Assembly: GCF_026790065.1 (NCBI RefSeq)
Contig: NZ_JALAMO010000005.1
Location: forward strand, 62,001-126,000
Length of the DNA: 64,000 nucleotides
Source of the DNA: Bacillus sp. N13C7
GTDB taxonomy: Bacteria; Bacillota; Bacilli; Bacillales; Bacillaceae
Reading direction: 5' to 3'
Notes under the pieces: generated by a model
What the model was told of the DNA's origin: nothing
What the model saw: only the letters and a program-made list of their open reading frames with translations
The model's database searches: none
In this document: piece by piece, positions 35,549 through 45,819 of the stretch
How positions within the stretch are numbered: position 1 is the stretch's first letter
Layout: every line of letters begins with the position of its first letter
Position numbers and translations under genes: made by a program

Positions 35549-37030
35549 ATGGGGAAACCAACTGGATTTATGGAGATCAAAAGAGAAAAACCTGCTGAGC
35601 GGGACCCTCTCACTCGCTTAAAGGATTGGAAAGAATATTCTGCTCCTTTTTCAGAAGAAGCATCGAAACGGCAGGGGGCGCGGTGTATGGATTGCGGTAC
35701 ACCGTTTTGCCAGATCGGTGCAGACATTAACGGATTTACATCCGGCTGTCCAATTTACAATTTGATTCCTGAATGGAATGATCTTGTCTACCGAGGCAGG
35801 TGGAAAGAAGCATTGGAACGTCTTTTGAAAACGAACAACTTTCCTGAATTCACAGGGCGGGTATGTCCCGCTCCTTGTGAAGGATCATGTACATTAGCAA
35901 TTTCAGACCCGGCCGTATCAATTAAAAATATTGAACGGACCATTATCGACAAAGGATTTGAGAATGGCTGGATTCAGCCTAGAATCCCTAAAAAACGAAC
36001 AGGCAAAAAAGTGGCCATTGTTGGATCAGGTCCAGCCGGATTGGCAAGTGCTGACCAGCTGAATCAAGCGGGCCATTCTGTCACTGTGTTTGAACGCTCA
36101 GACAGAGCGGGCGGCCTATTAACATACGGCATTCCAAACATGAAGCTTGAGAAGGGCATTGTAGAACGCCGGATTAAATTGCTGACGCAAGAAGGAATTG
36201 ATTTTGTAACGAACACAGAAATCGGCGTTGACATTACAGCTGATGAGCTGAAGGAGCAATTTGATGCTGTGATCCTGTGCACAGGCGCTCAGAAACAACG
36301 GGATCTTTTAATTGAAGGACGCGACTCAAAAGGAGTCCATTACGCGATGGACTACCTGACACTCGCAACAAAAAGCTATTTAGATTCTAACTTTAAAGAC
36401 AAAAAATTTATTGATGCCAAAGGAAAAGATGTCATTGTAATCGGAGGCGGAGACACTGGAGCTGACTGTGTGGCTACAGCGCTGCGGCAAAAAGCCAAAA
36501 GTGTGCACCAATTCGGCAAACACCCGAAACTTCCGCCAGCCCGCACGAATGACAATATGTGGCCTGAACAGCCGCACGTCTTTACCCTTGAATATGCGTA
36601 TGAAGAAGCAGAAGCAAAATTCGGAAGAGACCCGAGAGAATACTCTATTCAAACGACAAAAATGGTTGCAGATAAAAACGGAAAGCTGAAAGAGCTTCAT
36701 ACTATCCAAATGGAAAAAGTGAAAAATGAGCACGGAAAATACGAGTTCCGCGAGCTGCCTGGAACGGAAAAAGTTTGGCCTGCTCAGCTTGTTTTTATCG
36801 CTATCGGCTTTGAAGGCACAGAACAGCCGCTGTTGAAACAGTTTGGTGTTGATTCTGTCAATAACAAAATCAGCGCAGCATATGGGGATTATCAAACAAA
36901 TATCGAGGGTGTATTCGCCGCAGGGGATGCAAGAAGAGGCCAAAGCTTAATCGTTTGGGCGATCAATGAAGGCCGTGAAGTGGCGCGCGAAGTGGATCGA
37001 TATTTAATGGGGAGTTCAGTTCTTCCGTAA
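35549..37030 (+). CDS. gltB: Glutamate synthase, small subunit
   Basis: 493 residues. N-terminal Cys clusters for 4Fe-4S centres are [10 protein letters not shown] with [19 protein letters not shown], and [18 protein letters not shown] binding is at [21 protein letters not shown] and NADPH binding at [19 protein letters not shown]. The C-terminus has [20 protein letters not shown]. It takes electrons from NADPH through FAD and iron-sulfur clusters to the large subunit. The start has GAGAGGAAC upstream of the ATG. It is the second gene of gltAB and ends before a strong hairpin. Confidence 0.97.
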   Translation: MGKPTGFMEIKREKPAERDPLTRLKDWKEYSAPFSEEASKRQGARCMDCGTPFCQIGADINGFTSGCPIYNLIPEWNDLVYRGRWKEALERLLKTNNFPEFTGRVCPAPCEGSCTLAISDPAVSIKNIERTIIDKGFENGWIQPRIPKKRTGKKVAIVGSGPAGLASADQLNQAGHSVTVFERSDRAGGLLTYGIPNMKLEKGIVERRIKLLTQEGIDFVTNTEIGVDITADELKEQFDAVILCTGAQKQRDLLIEGRDSKGVHYAMDYLTLATKSYLDSNFKDKKFIDAKGKDVIVIGGGDTGADCVATALRQKAKSVHQFGKHPKLPPARTNDNMWPEQPHVFTLEYAYEEAEAKFGRDPREYSIQTTKMVADKNGKLKELHTIQMEKVKNEHGKYEFRELPGTEKVWPAQLVFIAIGFEGTEQPLLKQFGVDSVNNKISAAYGDYQTNIEGVFAAGDARRGQSLIVWAINEGREVAREVDRYLMGSSVLP

Positions 37031-37053
37031 ATAAAGGGGATTATCATATAAGA

Positions 37054-37088
37054 GAAACCGGTCTGTTCGCCAGCCGGTTTCTTTTTTA
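37054..37088. terminator. Terminator after gltB
   Basis: GAAACCGG (37054-37061) pairs with CCGGTTTC (37074-37081), followed by six T. It lies between convergent gltB and the yogA remnant. Confidence 0.75.
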
Positions 37089-38092
37089 TTCCATTACGAT
37101 TCCGATGTTTCCAAACTGTCTGCCTTCCTGCATTCTTTTATATGCTTCATATGTTTTTTCCAAAGGATATGTGCGGTCGATCACAGGCCGCAGCTGATGT
37201 TTTTCAATGAAAGTAAGCATATCGTGAAATTCTTCACCGCTTCCCATCGAGGTTCCCAAAACATTGAGCTGAGGAAAGAATAAAGAACGCACTGGAAAAC
37301 GGAGGTCGTCACCGGAGCTTGCCCCAAAGCTGACGATACGGCCGTTCAGTTTTACATGGCGGAAGTATTCCGAAAAGAGGGCAGGGCCTACGCTGTCAAG
37401 AACAACATCTGCCTTTTTTCCCTGCAACTGCTCATCCCAATTGCTGTAGCTGTCAAATGCATAATCAGCACCCTAATTGCAGCGCCTTTTTTCTTTTCTT
37501 CCTCACTGCGGGAGGTCACGCTTACTGTTGCCCCGATCGCTTTAGCCATGAATAAAGCGTAGGTTGCCACACCGCTGCCGATGCCCGGTACCAATAGATG
37601 CTCGCCCTTTTTCAATTGGGCTTTTGTAAACAGGGCACGATATGCGGTTAAAGCGGATAAAGGTAAAACGCCTGCTTCATCCCATTATAAATAAGAAGGT
37701 TTTTTGATTGCGTTCTTTGAAGGAATAATTACGTATTCAGCAAGCGTTCCGTCAGAAGGCCCTCCGAGAATCTCCGGTACAGGGGGTACACTCTCTGTCA
37801 AATCCCAGTTCAATGTCGGGAAGATGATCACTTCTGTTTGAACAGCAACATTGCTCACGCCTTCTCCAACCTCTTCAATGATGCCTGCACCGTCAGAGCC
37901 CAGTATCACATGAGGGTCTCGTTCAGATTTGTTATTCATAAGAAACAGGTCGCGATGGTTTAGACCTGCAGATTTTAATTTGACTTTGACCTCTCCGTAT
38001 CCGGGCTTTTTTGATGGAACGTCCTGAACGGATAACCCCTGAAGGCCGGTTTTTCCGTTGTGAGTTACAGCTTTCATGAAGTCTGCCTCCAT
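37086..38092 (-). pseudogene. yogA: Zinc-type alcohol dehydrogenase/quinone oxidoreductase YogA, disrupted
   Basis: Three pieces on the minus strand together make one medium-chain dehydrogenase. 37685-38092 gives the N-terminal half ([56 protein letters not shown]). A middle piece to 37615 has the nucleotide motif [20 protein letters not shown]. 37086-37427 gives the end ([20 protein letters not shown]). A TAA at 37685-37687 interrupts after PSYL, where WDEAG continues in frame, and a frameshift near 37475 separates EEKKKGAA from GADYAFDS. The intact homologue would be about 330 residues. With two lesions it is unlikely to be functional. Confidence 0.88.
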
Positions 38093-38203
38093 TGAATTGT
38101 ATTTTTATATCTTTACATATTTTACATAGCGTTTTTCTTCAAGTAAAATGAACAAAAATGATAGCCGATATCACTTTTTATCCTAGCAAGAAGGTGAGTG
38201 CCT

Positions 38204-39056
38204 ATGGAAAGCGGAGATTTGAAGATTTTTCGGGCTGTTGCCCGTGAAGGAAGTATAACGAAAGCGGCGCAAATGCTGAATTATGTTCAATCGAATGTGA
38301 CAGCCAGAATACATAACCTTGAGGAAGATTTGAAGATCAAGCTTTTTCACCGAACGAATCGCGGGGTGAAGCTGACAGCTGCCGGAGAAAATCTATTGCA
38401 ATACGCAGAACAAGTATTATCTCTGTTAGACGAAGCTGAAAAATCGGCACAGATGAGCCAGCATCCGAAAGGGCCTTTGCGGATCGTTGGAAACAACGGC
38501 GGTAACGCATTTGCCCGAGCATGCGGCCGCCTTCCTCAGCCGTTTTCCCGAAGTTGATTTATCAGTGAACACAGCAGATACACATCATTTAATTCAACAG
38601 GTTCTTGATCATAAGGTTGATGGCGCTTTTGTATATGGGCCGGTTGAACACACTGATATCAAACAAATCCCTGTTTCCCATGATGAATTGTTTTTGATTT
38701 CATTACGGGGAGGAACGGCGGAAGACATGCTTCGGCAGCCGATGCTCTTTTTTGGAGCGGGCTGCTCTCACCGTGACAGGATCAAAAGATTGCTAGAGGA
38801 AGCAGGCATTCAAAATCAAAAAATGATAGAGTTTGGCACATTGGAAGCCATTTTTAGAGGAGTGTCCGCCGGGTTGGGTACGGCGCTGCTCCCAAAATCC
38901 GCTGTTGACTGCTCCGTCCATCGTATGAATGTATGTATTCATCAGCTGCCAGCTGCGTATCAAGATGTAGAGATTGTATTTATATACAGGAAAGACTTTT
39001 TTATGACGTGTGCGTTTCAGACATTTCTTGATGAGATTAACGAAATGAAAAGATGA
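38204..39056 (+). pseudogene. yofA: LysR-family regulator YofA, frameshifted
   Basis: Starts at ATG 38204 with AAGGTGAG upstream. The DNA-binding half is intact: MESGDLKIFRAVAREGSITK and AAQMLNYVQSNVTARIHNLE. After HPKGPLRI (near 38483) the frame is lost. The correct frame resumes at LETTAVTHLPEHAAAFLSRF and runs to TGA at 39056 with the effector domain (VDGAFVYGPVEH, SAGLGTALLPKSAVDCS). My recollection of intact YofA has a few more residues at the junction, so a small deletion of about five bases near 38485 is likely. YofA is reported to influence cell division (ftsW). The gene is divergent from the yogA remnant. Confidence 0.85.
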
Positions 39057-39163
39057 AGCCGTTTCATAAACTGAATCAAGAGCGTAGCCGATTGTTACGA
39101 AAGCCGGCGGCATAGTATCACCAACAGGGAGATATTCTTATATACAGGGTCTGCATAACAGAA

Positions 39164-39198
39164 AAACTGTACTCATTTAAAGCGAGTACAGTTTTTTT
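39164..39198. terminator. Bidirectional terminator between yofA and ggt
   Basis: AAACTGTACTC (39164-39174) pairs with GAGTACAGTTT (39184-39194), with a T-run on one side and an A-run on the other. Confidence 0.75.
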
Positions 39199-39200
39199 AT

Positions 39201-40964
39201 TTATTTACGTTTTAAATCAATTCCGATCGCTGCGCCATTTCTGCTTGAATCAGCTACGCCTTTAAAGGTGCCGTTTTCATGATCGATCGATATACTTTGT
39301 ACGTTTCCGATATCCACCGGGCTCTTGCCGAATTTGTGGCCCATGTCGTTTAGTTTACTGAGGACATCTTCAGGAACTCCGTCTTCGTAGCGGTAGGAGC
39401 TCATGCTGTTTGTGTAAATTCTCGGCTCTTCAACAGCCGCTTTTAATTCCATGCCATACTCGATGTGATAGAGAATGGTTTGCAAAACGGACGAAATAAT
39501 GGTGGCCCCGCCAGGAGATCCGACGGTGAGGACGGGTTTGCCATCCTTAAATAAAATAGTCGGGGTCATACTGCTTAAAGGCCGTTTGTTTGGCTGTACT
39601 TCGTTAGCTCCGCCTGGAACTGCATCAAAATCAGTTAATTCATTGTTTAAAATGACACCGTAATCAGGGACCATAATGCCCGTTCCGAATAGCTGTTCAA
39701 TTGTCGTCGTATACGAAACAACATTTCCCCAGCGATCGGCAACTGTAAAGTGAGTTGTTTGGCCTTCTACTTTGTCTTTCGGCTGTTCGACTTGCTTATA
39801 GTTTGCCGATCCTTCTTGGTATTTCCAAGGATCGCCGGCTTTCGGTTTTTTATTCACTTGTTCTAGGCTGATTAATTGCTGGCGTTCTTTAATATAGTCG
39901 GGGTGAAGCAGGCCTTTGAGAGGAACGTTTACAAATTCGGGATCACCTGCGTAAGACGCACGGTCGGCATAAGACAAATGCATCGTTTCAGCAAGCAGTT
40001 GATATTTTTCCCATGAGCGGACATCGTACTGTGAAAGGTTAAAATCATCAAGTATTTTCAGCATTTGCAATAAGAAAATACCGCCAGAGCTTGGAGGAGG
40101 AGTAGTGGCGATTTGATAGCCTTGATAGTCTCCCCAAATCGGCTCATCGATTGTAATGTCGTAATTTTCTAAATCTTTTTTCGTCATTGATCCGCCGAAG
40201 TCCTGTACTGTGTCAGAAAGCGCTTTGGCGAATTTTCCTTCGTAAAAAGCGTCAGTGCCTTTCGAGCGAATAAGCTTAAACGTTTTTGCCAAATCCTTTT
40301 GAACCAGCGTATCGCCTTCTTTAAGCGGCTCGCCATTTGGCAAAAATACATCTTTTGCAGCAGTCCGTGACAGCTTTTCCTGGTAATCAGAAATGGCATC
40401 TGCCAATACTGAGTCAATCGGAAAGCCTTTTTCAGCGAGTTTAATAGAAGGGGTAATTAATTGCTTCATTGAACGGGTTCCCCATTTATCCAAGGCTTCT
40501 TCCAGCCCTTTCAGTGTACCTGGAACACCGACGGCAGTACCTTTTGTCACACGTTCAGAGAAAGGAATCGCTTTTCCGTCTTCATCGAGAAACATATCGG
40601 GAGTTGCGCCTGCCGGAGCGCGTTCACGGCTGTCGATGATCGTTGTATCCTTTGTTTTTCCGTCATACACCATCATAAAACCGCCGCCGCCAATGCCTGA
40701 CATCATCGGCTCTGTTACATTAAGAGCAAATTGAATGGCAACTGCTGCGTCAATGGCATTTCCTCCTTTTTTCAGTACATCTGCACCGATTTCCGAAGCG
40801 AGAGGATGTGCAGTAGCAACCATGCCGTCTTTCCCAACATCTACTTGTTTGTACTCGTCATAGCTTTTGGGCGGCTTTTTAGCTTCCGCGTGAAAAGGAA
40901 CAATTCCAGCGACTAACAGAACACTAAGCAGAGCTGTTAAACAGACGTTCCACGTTCTTTTCAT
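39201..40964 (-). CDS. ggt: Secreted gamma-glutamyltranspeptidase
   Basis: 587 residues with a signal peptide (MKRTWNVCLTALLSVLLVAG, cleavage near AEA). The proenzyme self-cleaves before the Thr in GQTTHFTVADRWGNVVSYTT (about residue 403) to give large and small subunits; that Thr is the nucleophile. Substrate residues are in MSGIGGGGFMMVYDG and NKRPLSSMTPTILFKDG, with the GSPGGATIISSVLQ oxyanion loop. It hydrolyses or transfers gamma-glutamyl groups from glutathione and poly-gamma-glutamate in stationary phase. Single-gene transcript ending in a strong hairpin. Confidence 0.96.
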   Translation of the reverse strand: MKRTWNVCLTALLSVLLVAGIVPFHAEAKKPPKSYDEYKQVDVGKDGMVATAHPLASEIGADVLKKGGNAIDAAVAIQFALNVTEPMMSGIGGGGFMMVYDGKTKDTTIIDSRERAPAGATPDMFLDEDGKAIPFSERVTKGTAVGVPGTLKGLEEALDKWGTRSMKQLITPSIKLAEKGFPIDSVLADAISDYQEKLSRTAAKDVFLPNGEPLKEGDTLVQKDLAKTFKLIRSKGTDAFYEGKFAKALSDTVQDFGGSMTKKDLENYDITIDEPIWGDYQGYQIATTPPPSSGGIFLLQMLKILDDFNLSQYDVRSWEKYQLLAETMHLSYADRASYAGDPEFVNVPLKGLLHPDYIKERQQLISLEQVNKKPKAGDPWKYQEGSANYKQVEQPKDKVEGQTTHFTVADRWGNVVSYTTTIEQLFGTGIMVPDYGVILNNELTDFDAVPGGANEVQPNKRPLSSMTPTILFKDGKPVLTVGSPGGATIISSVLQTILYHIEYGMELKAAVEEPRIYTNSMSSYRYEDGVPEDVLSKLNDMGHKFGKSPVDIGNVQSISIDHENGTFKGVADSSRNGAAIGIDLKRK

Positions 40965-41148
40965 GTTCTCCCTCCTATATGAAGCTGTAATGTTACAATC
41001 TTAGCGTAAGAAAATTACAGCGTTTTCACAAGTGACAAATGGTATATTATATCGAGCATTCACCCGTTTTTCTGTGCGAAATTGATTATATTGTTATGAG
41101 CCATGTGCTATATTAGAATCAGCATACGGATTAAGAAAGGATTTCTAT

Positions 41149-41379
41149 ATGTATTTAACGATTAAAGAAACAGCAGAATATGCAAATCTTTCAGAGGATT
41201 ATATTAAAAGCTTGGTACTCGAAGGAAAAATCAGGGCCGTTCATGACGGTGAGCAATTTTTGATTTATAAGGGACAGTTCAAAACGCATCTCGAACAGCT
41301 GGAAAATTACAAAGCTCTGGTGCAGGAAATATTAAATGAACCGATCCCGGAAGATATTGATGTAAAGGATGAAGATTAG
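41149..41379 (+). CDS. yoeD: Excisionase-like DNA-binding protein YoeD
   Basis: 76 residues. MYLTIKETAEYANLSEDYIK is the helix-turn-helix of MerR/excisionase (HTH_17) proteins, followed by SLVLEGKIRAVHDGEQFLIY with the wing strand. The C-terminus is acidic. It probably binds DNA. An integrase-like gene (yoeC) lies 315 bases downstream, so an ancestral excisionase-integrase pairing is conceivable, although a terminator separates them. AAGAAAGGA precedes the ATG. Confidence 0.82.
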   Translation: MYLTIKETAEYANLSEDYIKSLVLEGKIRAVHDGEQFLIYKGQFKTHLEQLENYKALVQEILNEPIPEDIDVKDED

Positions 41380-41408
41380 GACACAATTTGAAATTGTGTC
41401 TTTTTTTG
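41380..41408 (+). terminator. Terminator after yoeD
   Basis: GACACAATT (41380-41388) pairs with AATTGTGTC (41392-41400), followed by seven T. Confidence 0.8.
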
Positions 41409-41571
41409 TATGTTTTTGCAGAAACGCCGGAAAATTAGGAGCGTCAGATTTCGTTTTAAGAGGCTTTTTGATGATATCAAGAGGAATAAGTATCTAAGAG
41501 GTTAAAAGCTTTATATGAGGATGTAAAGCTTATTTAATAGGGAGGAGGTTTTTGAAAGCCTTCCTGTCTGC

Positions 41572-41603
41572 TTATGTAACACTATGTATATTATGTTACA
41601 TAA
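41572..41603. repeat. Inverted repeat TTATGTAAC / GTTACATAA upstream of yoeC
   Basis: TTATGTAAC (41572-41580) and GTTACATAA (41595-41603) are perfect 9-base inverted arms. Related copies GTAACATAG (41646-41654) and GTTACATAAC (41665-41674) flank the -10 of the yoeC promoter. This could be a regulator or recombinase binding set. The rest of the 41409-41694 gap shows nothing else. Confidence 0.65.
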
Positions 41604-41616
41604 ATCCCGTCACGCT

Positions 41617-41644
41617 TTGACATTCAACGTTTTTCAGCTATAAT
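41617..41644 (+). promoter_or_regulatory. Strong promoter of yoeC
   Basis: TTGACA (41617-41622), a 16-base spacer, TATAAT (41639-41644), both consensus. It is embedded among GTTACATA-type repeats. Confidence 0.75.
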
Positions 41645-41694
41645 AGTAACATAGACCTCAAAACGTTACATAACCGTTTTTAAGGAGTTTTTTG

Positions 41695-42240
41695 ATGCAT
41701 ATTGTACAGCCGATTCGCAGTTTAGAGAAAATCCAAGAAGTAAAACAATATTTGCTAAACAAAAACAAGCGGGATTACTTTCTGTTTATTTTCGGCATCA
41801 ACAGCGCGCTCCGCATTTCTGATATTTTGCCGCTGCAAGTGAAGGACGTTAAACATAAAGATCATTTATGGGCAACGGAAAGCAAAACAAAAAAGAAAAG
41901 GAAGATTCTGATTTTAGAATCACTAAAACAGGAAATATATGAGTACACGGAAGACATGAAGGAGAACGAATATCTGTTTAAATCTGTCCGGACCAGGAAG
42001 CCGATTTCCCGCATTCAGGCCTACAGAATTTTAAGAGAAGCTGCCGCGGCGTGCGGACTCGAGGAGATAGGGACGCATACGCTCCGAAAAACGTTTGGCT
42101 ATCATTTTTATCAGCGGACAAAAGACATTGCCGAACTGCAGAGAATATTAAATCACTCATCACCCTCGATTACTATGCGGTATATCGGTATTGATGAAGA
42201 TACGACAAGAGCCGCGTATAAGGTTTTTGGAGGGCTTTAA
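41695..42240 (+). CDS. yoeC: Minimal tyrosine recombinase (integrase-like) YoeC
   Basis: 181 residues from ATG 41695 with TAAGGAG 7 bases upstream. Only the catalytic domain is present, with no N-terminal core-binding domain. The active-site residues can all be placed: Arg in INSALRISDILPLQ, a Lys in the ESKTKKKRK region, HTLRKTFGYH (His and Arg), NHSSPSITMRYIG (second His and the nucleophilic Tyr). So it may still be active on DNA with help from a partner or a short site. It sits between repeat-rich upstream DNA and an Arg-tRNA gene 51 bases downstream. Confidence 0.88.
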   Translation: MHIVQPIRSLEKIQEVKQYLLNKNKRDYFLFIFGINSALRISDILPLQVKDVKHKDHLWATESKTKKKRKILILESLKQEIYEYTEDMKENEYLFKSVRTRKPISRIQAYRILREAAAACGLEEIGTHTLRKTFGYHFYQRTKDIAELQRILNHSSPSITMRYIGIDEDTTRAAYKVFGGL

Positions 42241-42291
42241 TACAAACAGCTTGAAAATATTGATTATCAGAGCTACTATATAAATACAAAA

Positions 42292-42364
42292 GCTCTAGTA
42301 GCACAGCGGATAGTGCAGCAGTTTCCTAAACTGCAGGTCGGGAGTTCGAATCTCTCCTAGAGCG
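42292..42364 (+). tRNA. tRNA-Arg (anticodon CCU)
   Basis: The acceptor stem GCTCTAG (42292-42298) pairs with CTAGAGC (42357-42363), with a G discriminator. The D arm is GCAC/GTGC, the anticodon arm GCAGT-TTCCTAA-ACTGC has CCT in the loop, and the T arm GGGAG-TTCGAAT-CTCTC has one G-U pair. CCA is not encoded. It reads AGG codons. Downstream of yoeC; a hairpin at 42374-42413 terminates it. Confidence 0.95.
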
Positions 42365-42373
42365 TAATATAAC

Positions 42374-42413
42374 GAAAGAAAGACAATGGGCTTTTCGCCT
42401 GTTGTCTTTCTTT
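42374..42413 (+). terminator. Terminator of the tRNA-Arg gene
   Basis: AAAGAAAGACAA pairs with TTGTCTTTCTTT, followed by T residues. Confidence 0.75.
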
Positions 42414-42423
42414 TATGCCTAAT

Positions 42424-42453
42424 AAAAAACGCCCGCATACACCGGGCGTTTTT
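42424..42453 (-). terminator. Terminator after iseA
   Basis: AAAACGCCCG pairs with CGGGCGTTTT; on the minus strand it is followed by a T-run directly after the iseA stop. Confidence 0.75.
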
Positions 42454-42454
42454 C

Positions 42455-43000
42455 TTATATAACTGCGTCAAATTTGTTGACTTTCCATTTTTTATTTTCT
42501 TTTACAAATGTCACTTTCCGTTTCGCTGCAGGTGATCCGTCTAAAGTAGGAACGGTAAATTCATATGTGACTGTGCCGCCTTTTTTAGAGATCACTTTAG
42601 CAGTTGACTTTTTCCAATTCAGAAGGTTGTCTCCGTCGCCGATTGGAACTGCTAGTTTTCCTTTTGAAACAGTGAAATGATAATCTTTAAAGCCTTTTTC
42701 GATTGCTGTTTTTGTGAAAATAGGAGTTAAGTAATTTACGGCTTTTGCTTTAGTGCCGAGATCACTGCACATGTACACATATTGAAGATTTTGATATTCA
42801 AATGTGCCAGATGGGCAAACTGCTTTTTTCTCTTTTGGGTTATGGCCGCTCATTGTGTTCCAAAAGTGCTCTCTAGCTGACAATGCCAGCTGCAGTGCTT
42901 GTTTTTGTGATAAATCACCTGAAGTATTTTTCGCAAATGCATTTGTGCTCAATGACAGAATAAGTGCAATAGTTGTTAAAAATAGAAGACATTTTTTCAT
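42455..43000 (-). CDS. iseA: Secreted inhibitor of D,L-endopeptidase autolysins, IseA
   Basis: 181 residues with signal peptide MKKCLLFLTTIALILSLSTN (cleavage near AFA). The mature part has ALQLALSAREHFWNTMSG, two Cys (VCPSG and YMCSD) and ends VTFVKENKKWKVNKFDAV, matching IseA/YoeB. It binds and inhibits LytE, LytF and CwlS-type NlpC/P60 endopeptidases at the wall and so limits lysis under cell-wall stress. It belongs to the WalRK regulon; a TGTAAT-N5-CGTAAT match lies upstream at 43053-43069. Confidence 0.93.
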   Translation of the reverse strand: MKKCLLFLTTIALILSLSTNAFAKNTSGDLSQKQALQLALSAREHFWNTMSGHNPKEKKAVCPSGTFEYQNLQYVYMCSDLGTKAKAVNYLTPIFTKTAIEKGFKDYHFTVSKGKLAVPIGDGDNLLNWKKSTAKVISKKGGTVTYEFTVPTLDGSPAAKRKVTFVKENKKWKVNKFDAVI

Positions 43001-43052
43001 TGTGAGTCACTCCTTCAAAATCTCTTTCTCTTATGTTACAAATGTTACAATA

Positions 43053-43069
43053 ATTACGTATAGATTACA
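43053..43069 (-). promoter_or_regulatory. Candidate WalR site upstream of iseA
   Basis: On the minus strand it reads TGTAAT-CTATA-CGTAAT, one mismatch from the WalR consensus TGTWAH-N5-TGTWAH. iseA is a known WalR target; this exact position is inferred. Confidence 0.5.
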
Positions 43070-43281
43070 ATACTTTTGCATAGATTATTTTTTTCTTTTA
43101 TTCATAAGAAATAGGCTGTTACTTGCTAGTTTATTCTTCATAAGCTAAAAAGATGTGTAAAATTAGAAGAATCGAGAAGGGTTTCATATGGACAGTGATG
43201 AATAATAACATGTTACATATCCTGTTTTTGTAAAAAGAACAGAAATACGTTTAAAAACGATTTCAAAAGGAGTCCTTCAAT

Positions 43282-44673
43282 ATGGAAACATCACAAGAAC
43301 AACTTGTAACTCAGAAGAAAAACAAGCCATCTGTTTGGCGGTCCATGTCACTCTTTTTAGTGCCGCTTTTGCTAAGCAATGTGCTGCAATCAGTCGGCCA
43401 GCTTGTCGGGATGATGGCTGTAGGCAGATGGCTTGGCGTTGATGCCGTGGCAGCTGTATCATCCTTTTTCCCGTTATTTTTTCTTTTAATCTCATTTACG
43501 ATAGGGATTGGTTCAGGAAGTTCGATCCTGATCGGACAAGCCTACGGGGCGAAGAATGAGGAGCGGTTAAAGGCTGTTGTCGGAACAACGCTCACGTTTA
43601 CGTTTTTATTAGGGGTTGTGTTAGCCGTCATCGGCAGTATTTTTACATTGGATATTCTTCGTTTAATGGGCACGCCTGAAAATGTCATTGATGTCAGTGC
43701 CAACTATGCACGTATTTTATTTTACGCTATGCCTTTTATGTTTTTATATTTTGCATATACCACGTTTTTGCGCGGAACAGGGGATTCTAAGACACCGTTT
43801 TATACGCTGATCGTGAGCACGGTCATCAACATAGCGCTGTTGCCTCTCCTGATTCTTGGCATGTTCGGGTTGCCGAAACTTGGAATATACGGCTCCGCAT
43901 ATGCAACCGTCATTTCTACGATTGCGACTTTTATTGTGTTAATGGTGTATTTGCGAAAACGAAACCATCCGCTGCAATTTGATAAAACCGTGCGGCACTA
44001 TTTAAAGATGGATAAGGAGCTGCTGGCTCTCCTGCTGCGTCTAGGGATTCCATCAAGCATCAATATGATTCTCGTCTCATTATCAGAGATAGCGGTTATC
44101 TCATTCGTCAACCATTACGGTTCTAATGCGACAGCTGCATACGGAGTGGTCAACCAGGTAGCGAGTTATGTGCAGATGCCGGCCGTCAGCCTCGGCATTG
44201 CAGTATCTATTTTTGCTGCACAATCGATCGGAGCAAACGAGTTTGACCGCCTGAAACAGGTCATTCGCGTCGGGATTTGGCTGAATTATATCATCGGCGG
44301 CGTGCTGATCATTCTAATCTATGTTTTTTCACATCAGATTTTAGGGTTATTTTTAACCGAGCAAGACACACTTTACATCGCACACCGACTCTTGATGATT
44401 ACATTGTGGAGCTATTTGCTGTTTGGAAATGCTCAAATTATTTCCGCGACGATGCGGGCAAGCGGAACCGTTTTATGGCCAACCGTTATCAGCATTTTCT
44501 CCATTTGGGGTATTGAAGTGCCTGTCGCGTTCGTTCTTTCCCACTATACAAAACTTGAAATTCTTGGCGTCTGGGTTGGCTATCCAGCTGCGTTTGCCGT
44601 CAGCTTGCTGCTAATTTATGTGTATTACCAATTCGTGTGGAAAAAGAAACAAATTACACGTCTCATCCAATAG
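43282..44673 (+). CDS. yoeA: MATE-family multidrug/cation efflux protein YoeA
   Basis: 463 residues with about twelve hydrophobic helices in the two-times-six layout of MATE proteins. Features are SLFLVPLLLSNVLQSVGQLVG in helix 1, GIGSGSSILIGQAYGAKNEE in the first loop, TFLRGTGDSKTPFYT, and AVSLGIAVSIFAAQSIGANE in the second half (the equivalent of the first-half QAYGA motif). It exports organic cations with Na+ or H+. The substrate is unknown. AAAAGGAG precedes the ATG. A terminator lies at 44686-44717. Confidence 0.9.
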   Translation: METSQEQLVTQKKNKPSVWRSMSLFLVPLLLSNVLQSVGQLVGMMAVGRWLGVDAVAAVSSFFPLFFLLISFTIGIGSGSSILIGQAYGAKNEERLKAVVGTTLTFTFLLGVVLAVIGSIFTLDILRLMGTPENVIDVSANYARILFYAMPFMFLYFAYTTFLRGTGDSKTPFYTLIVSTVINIALLPLLILGMFGLPKLGIYGSAYATVISTIATFIVLMVYLRKRNHPLQFDKTVRHYLKMDKELLALLLRLGIPSSINMILVSLSEIAVISFVNHYGSNATAAYGVVNQVASYVQMPAVSLGIAVSIFAAQSIGANEFDRLKQVIRVGIWLNYIIGGVLIILIYVFSHQILGLFLTEQDTLYIAHRLLMITLWSYLLFGNAQIISATMRASGTVLWPTVISIFSIWGIEVPVAFVLSHYTKLEILGVWVGYPAAFAVSLLLIYVYYQFVWKKKQITRLIQ

Positions 44674-44685
44674 TCTTACGAATCA

Positions 44686-44717
44686 CACCGTTCATGATTT
44701 GAGCGGTGCTTTTTTAT
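44686..44717 (+). terminator. Terminator after yoeA
   Basis: CACCG (44686-44690) pairs with CGGTG (44704-44708), followed by CTTTTTTA. Confidence 0.55.
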
Positions 44718-44799
44718 TTAATAGGGAAAATCTAAAATGGAGGAAATATGGCACAGTACATTGAATTGTTATACAAGCAATGAATCAAAGAGAGGTTGA

Positions 44800-45783
<984 letters not shown>

Positions 45784-45819
45784 CCAAAGATGAGGATGAG
45801 AGAGGCGGGTAAAGAAATG

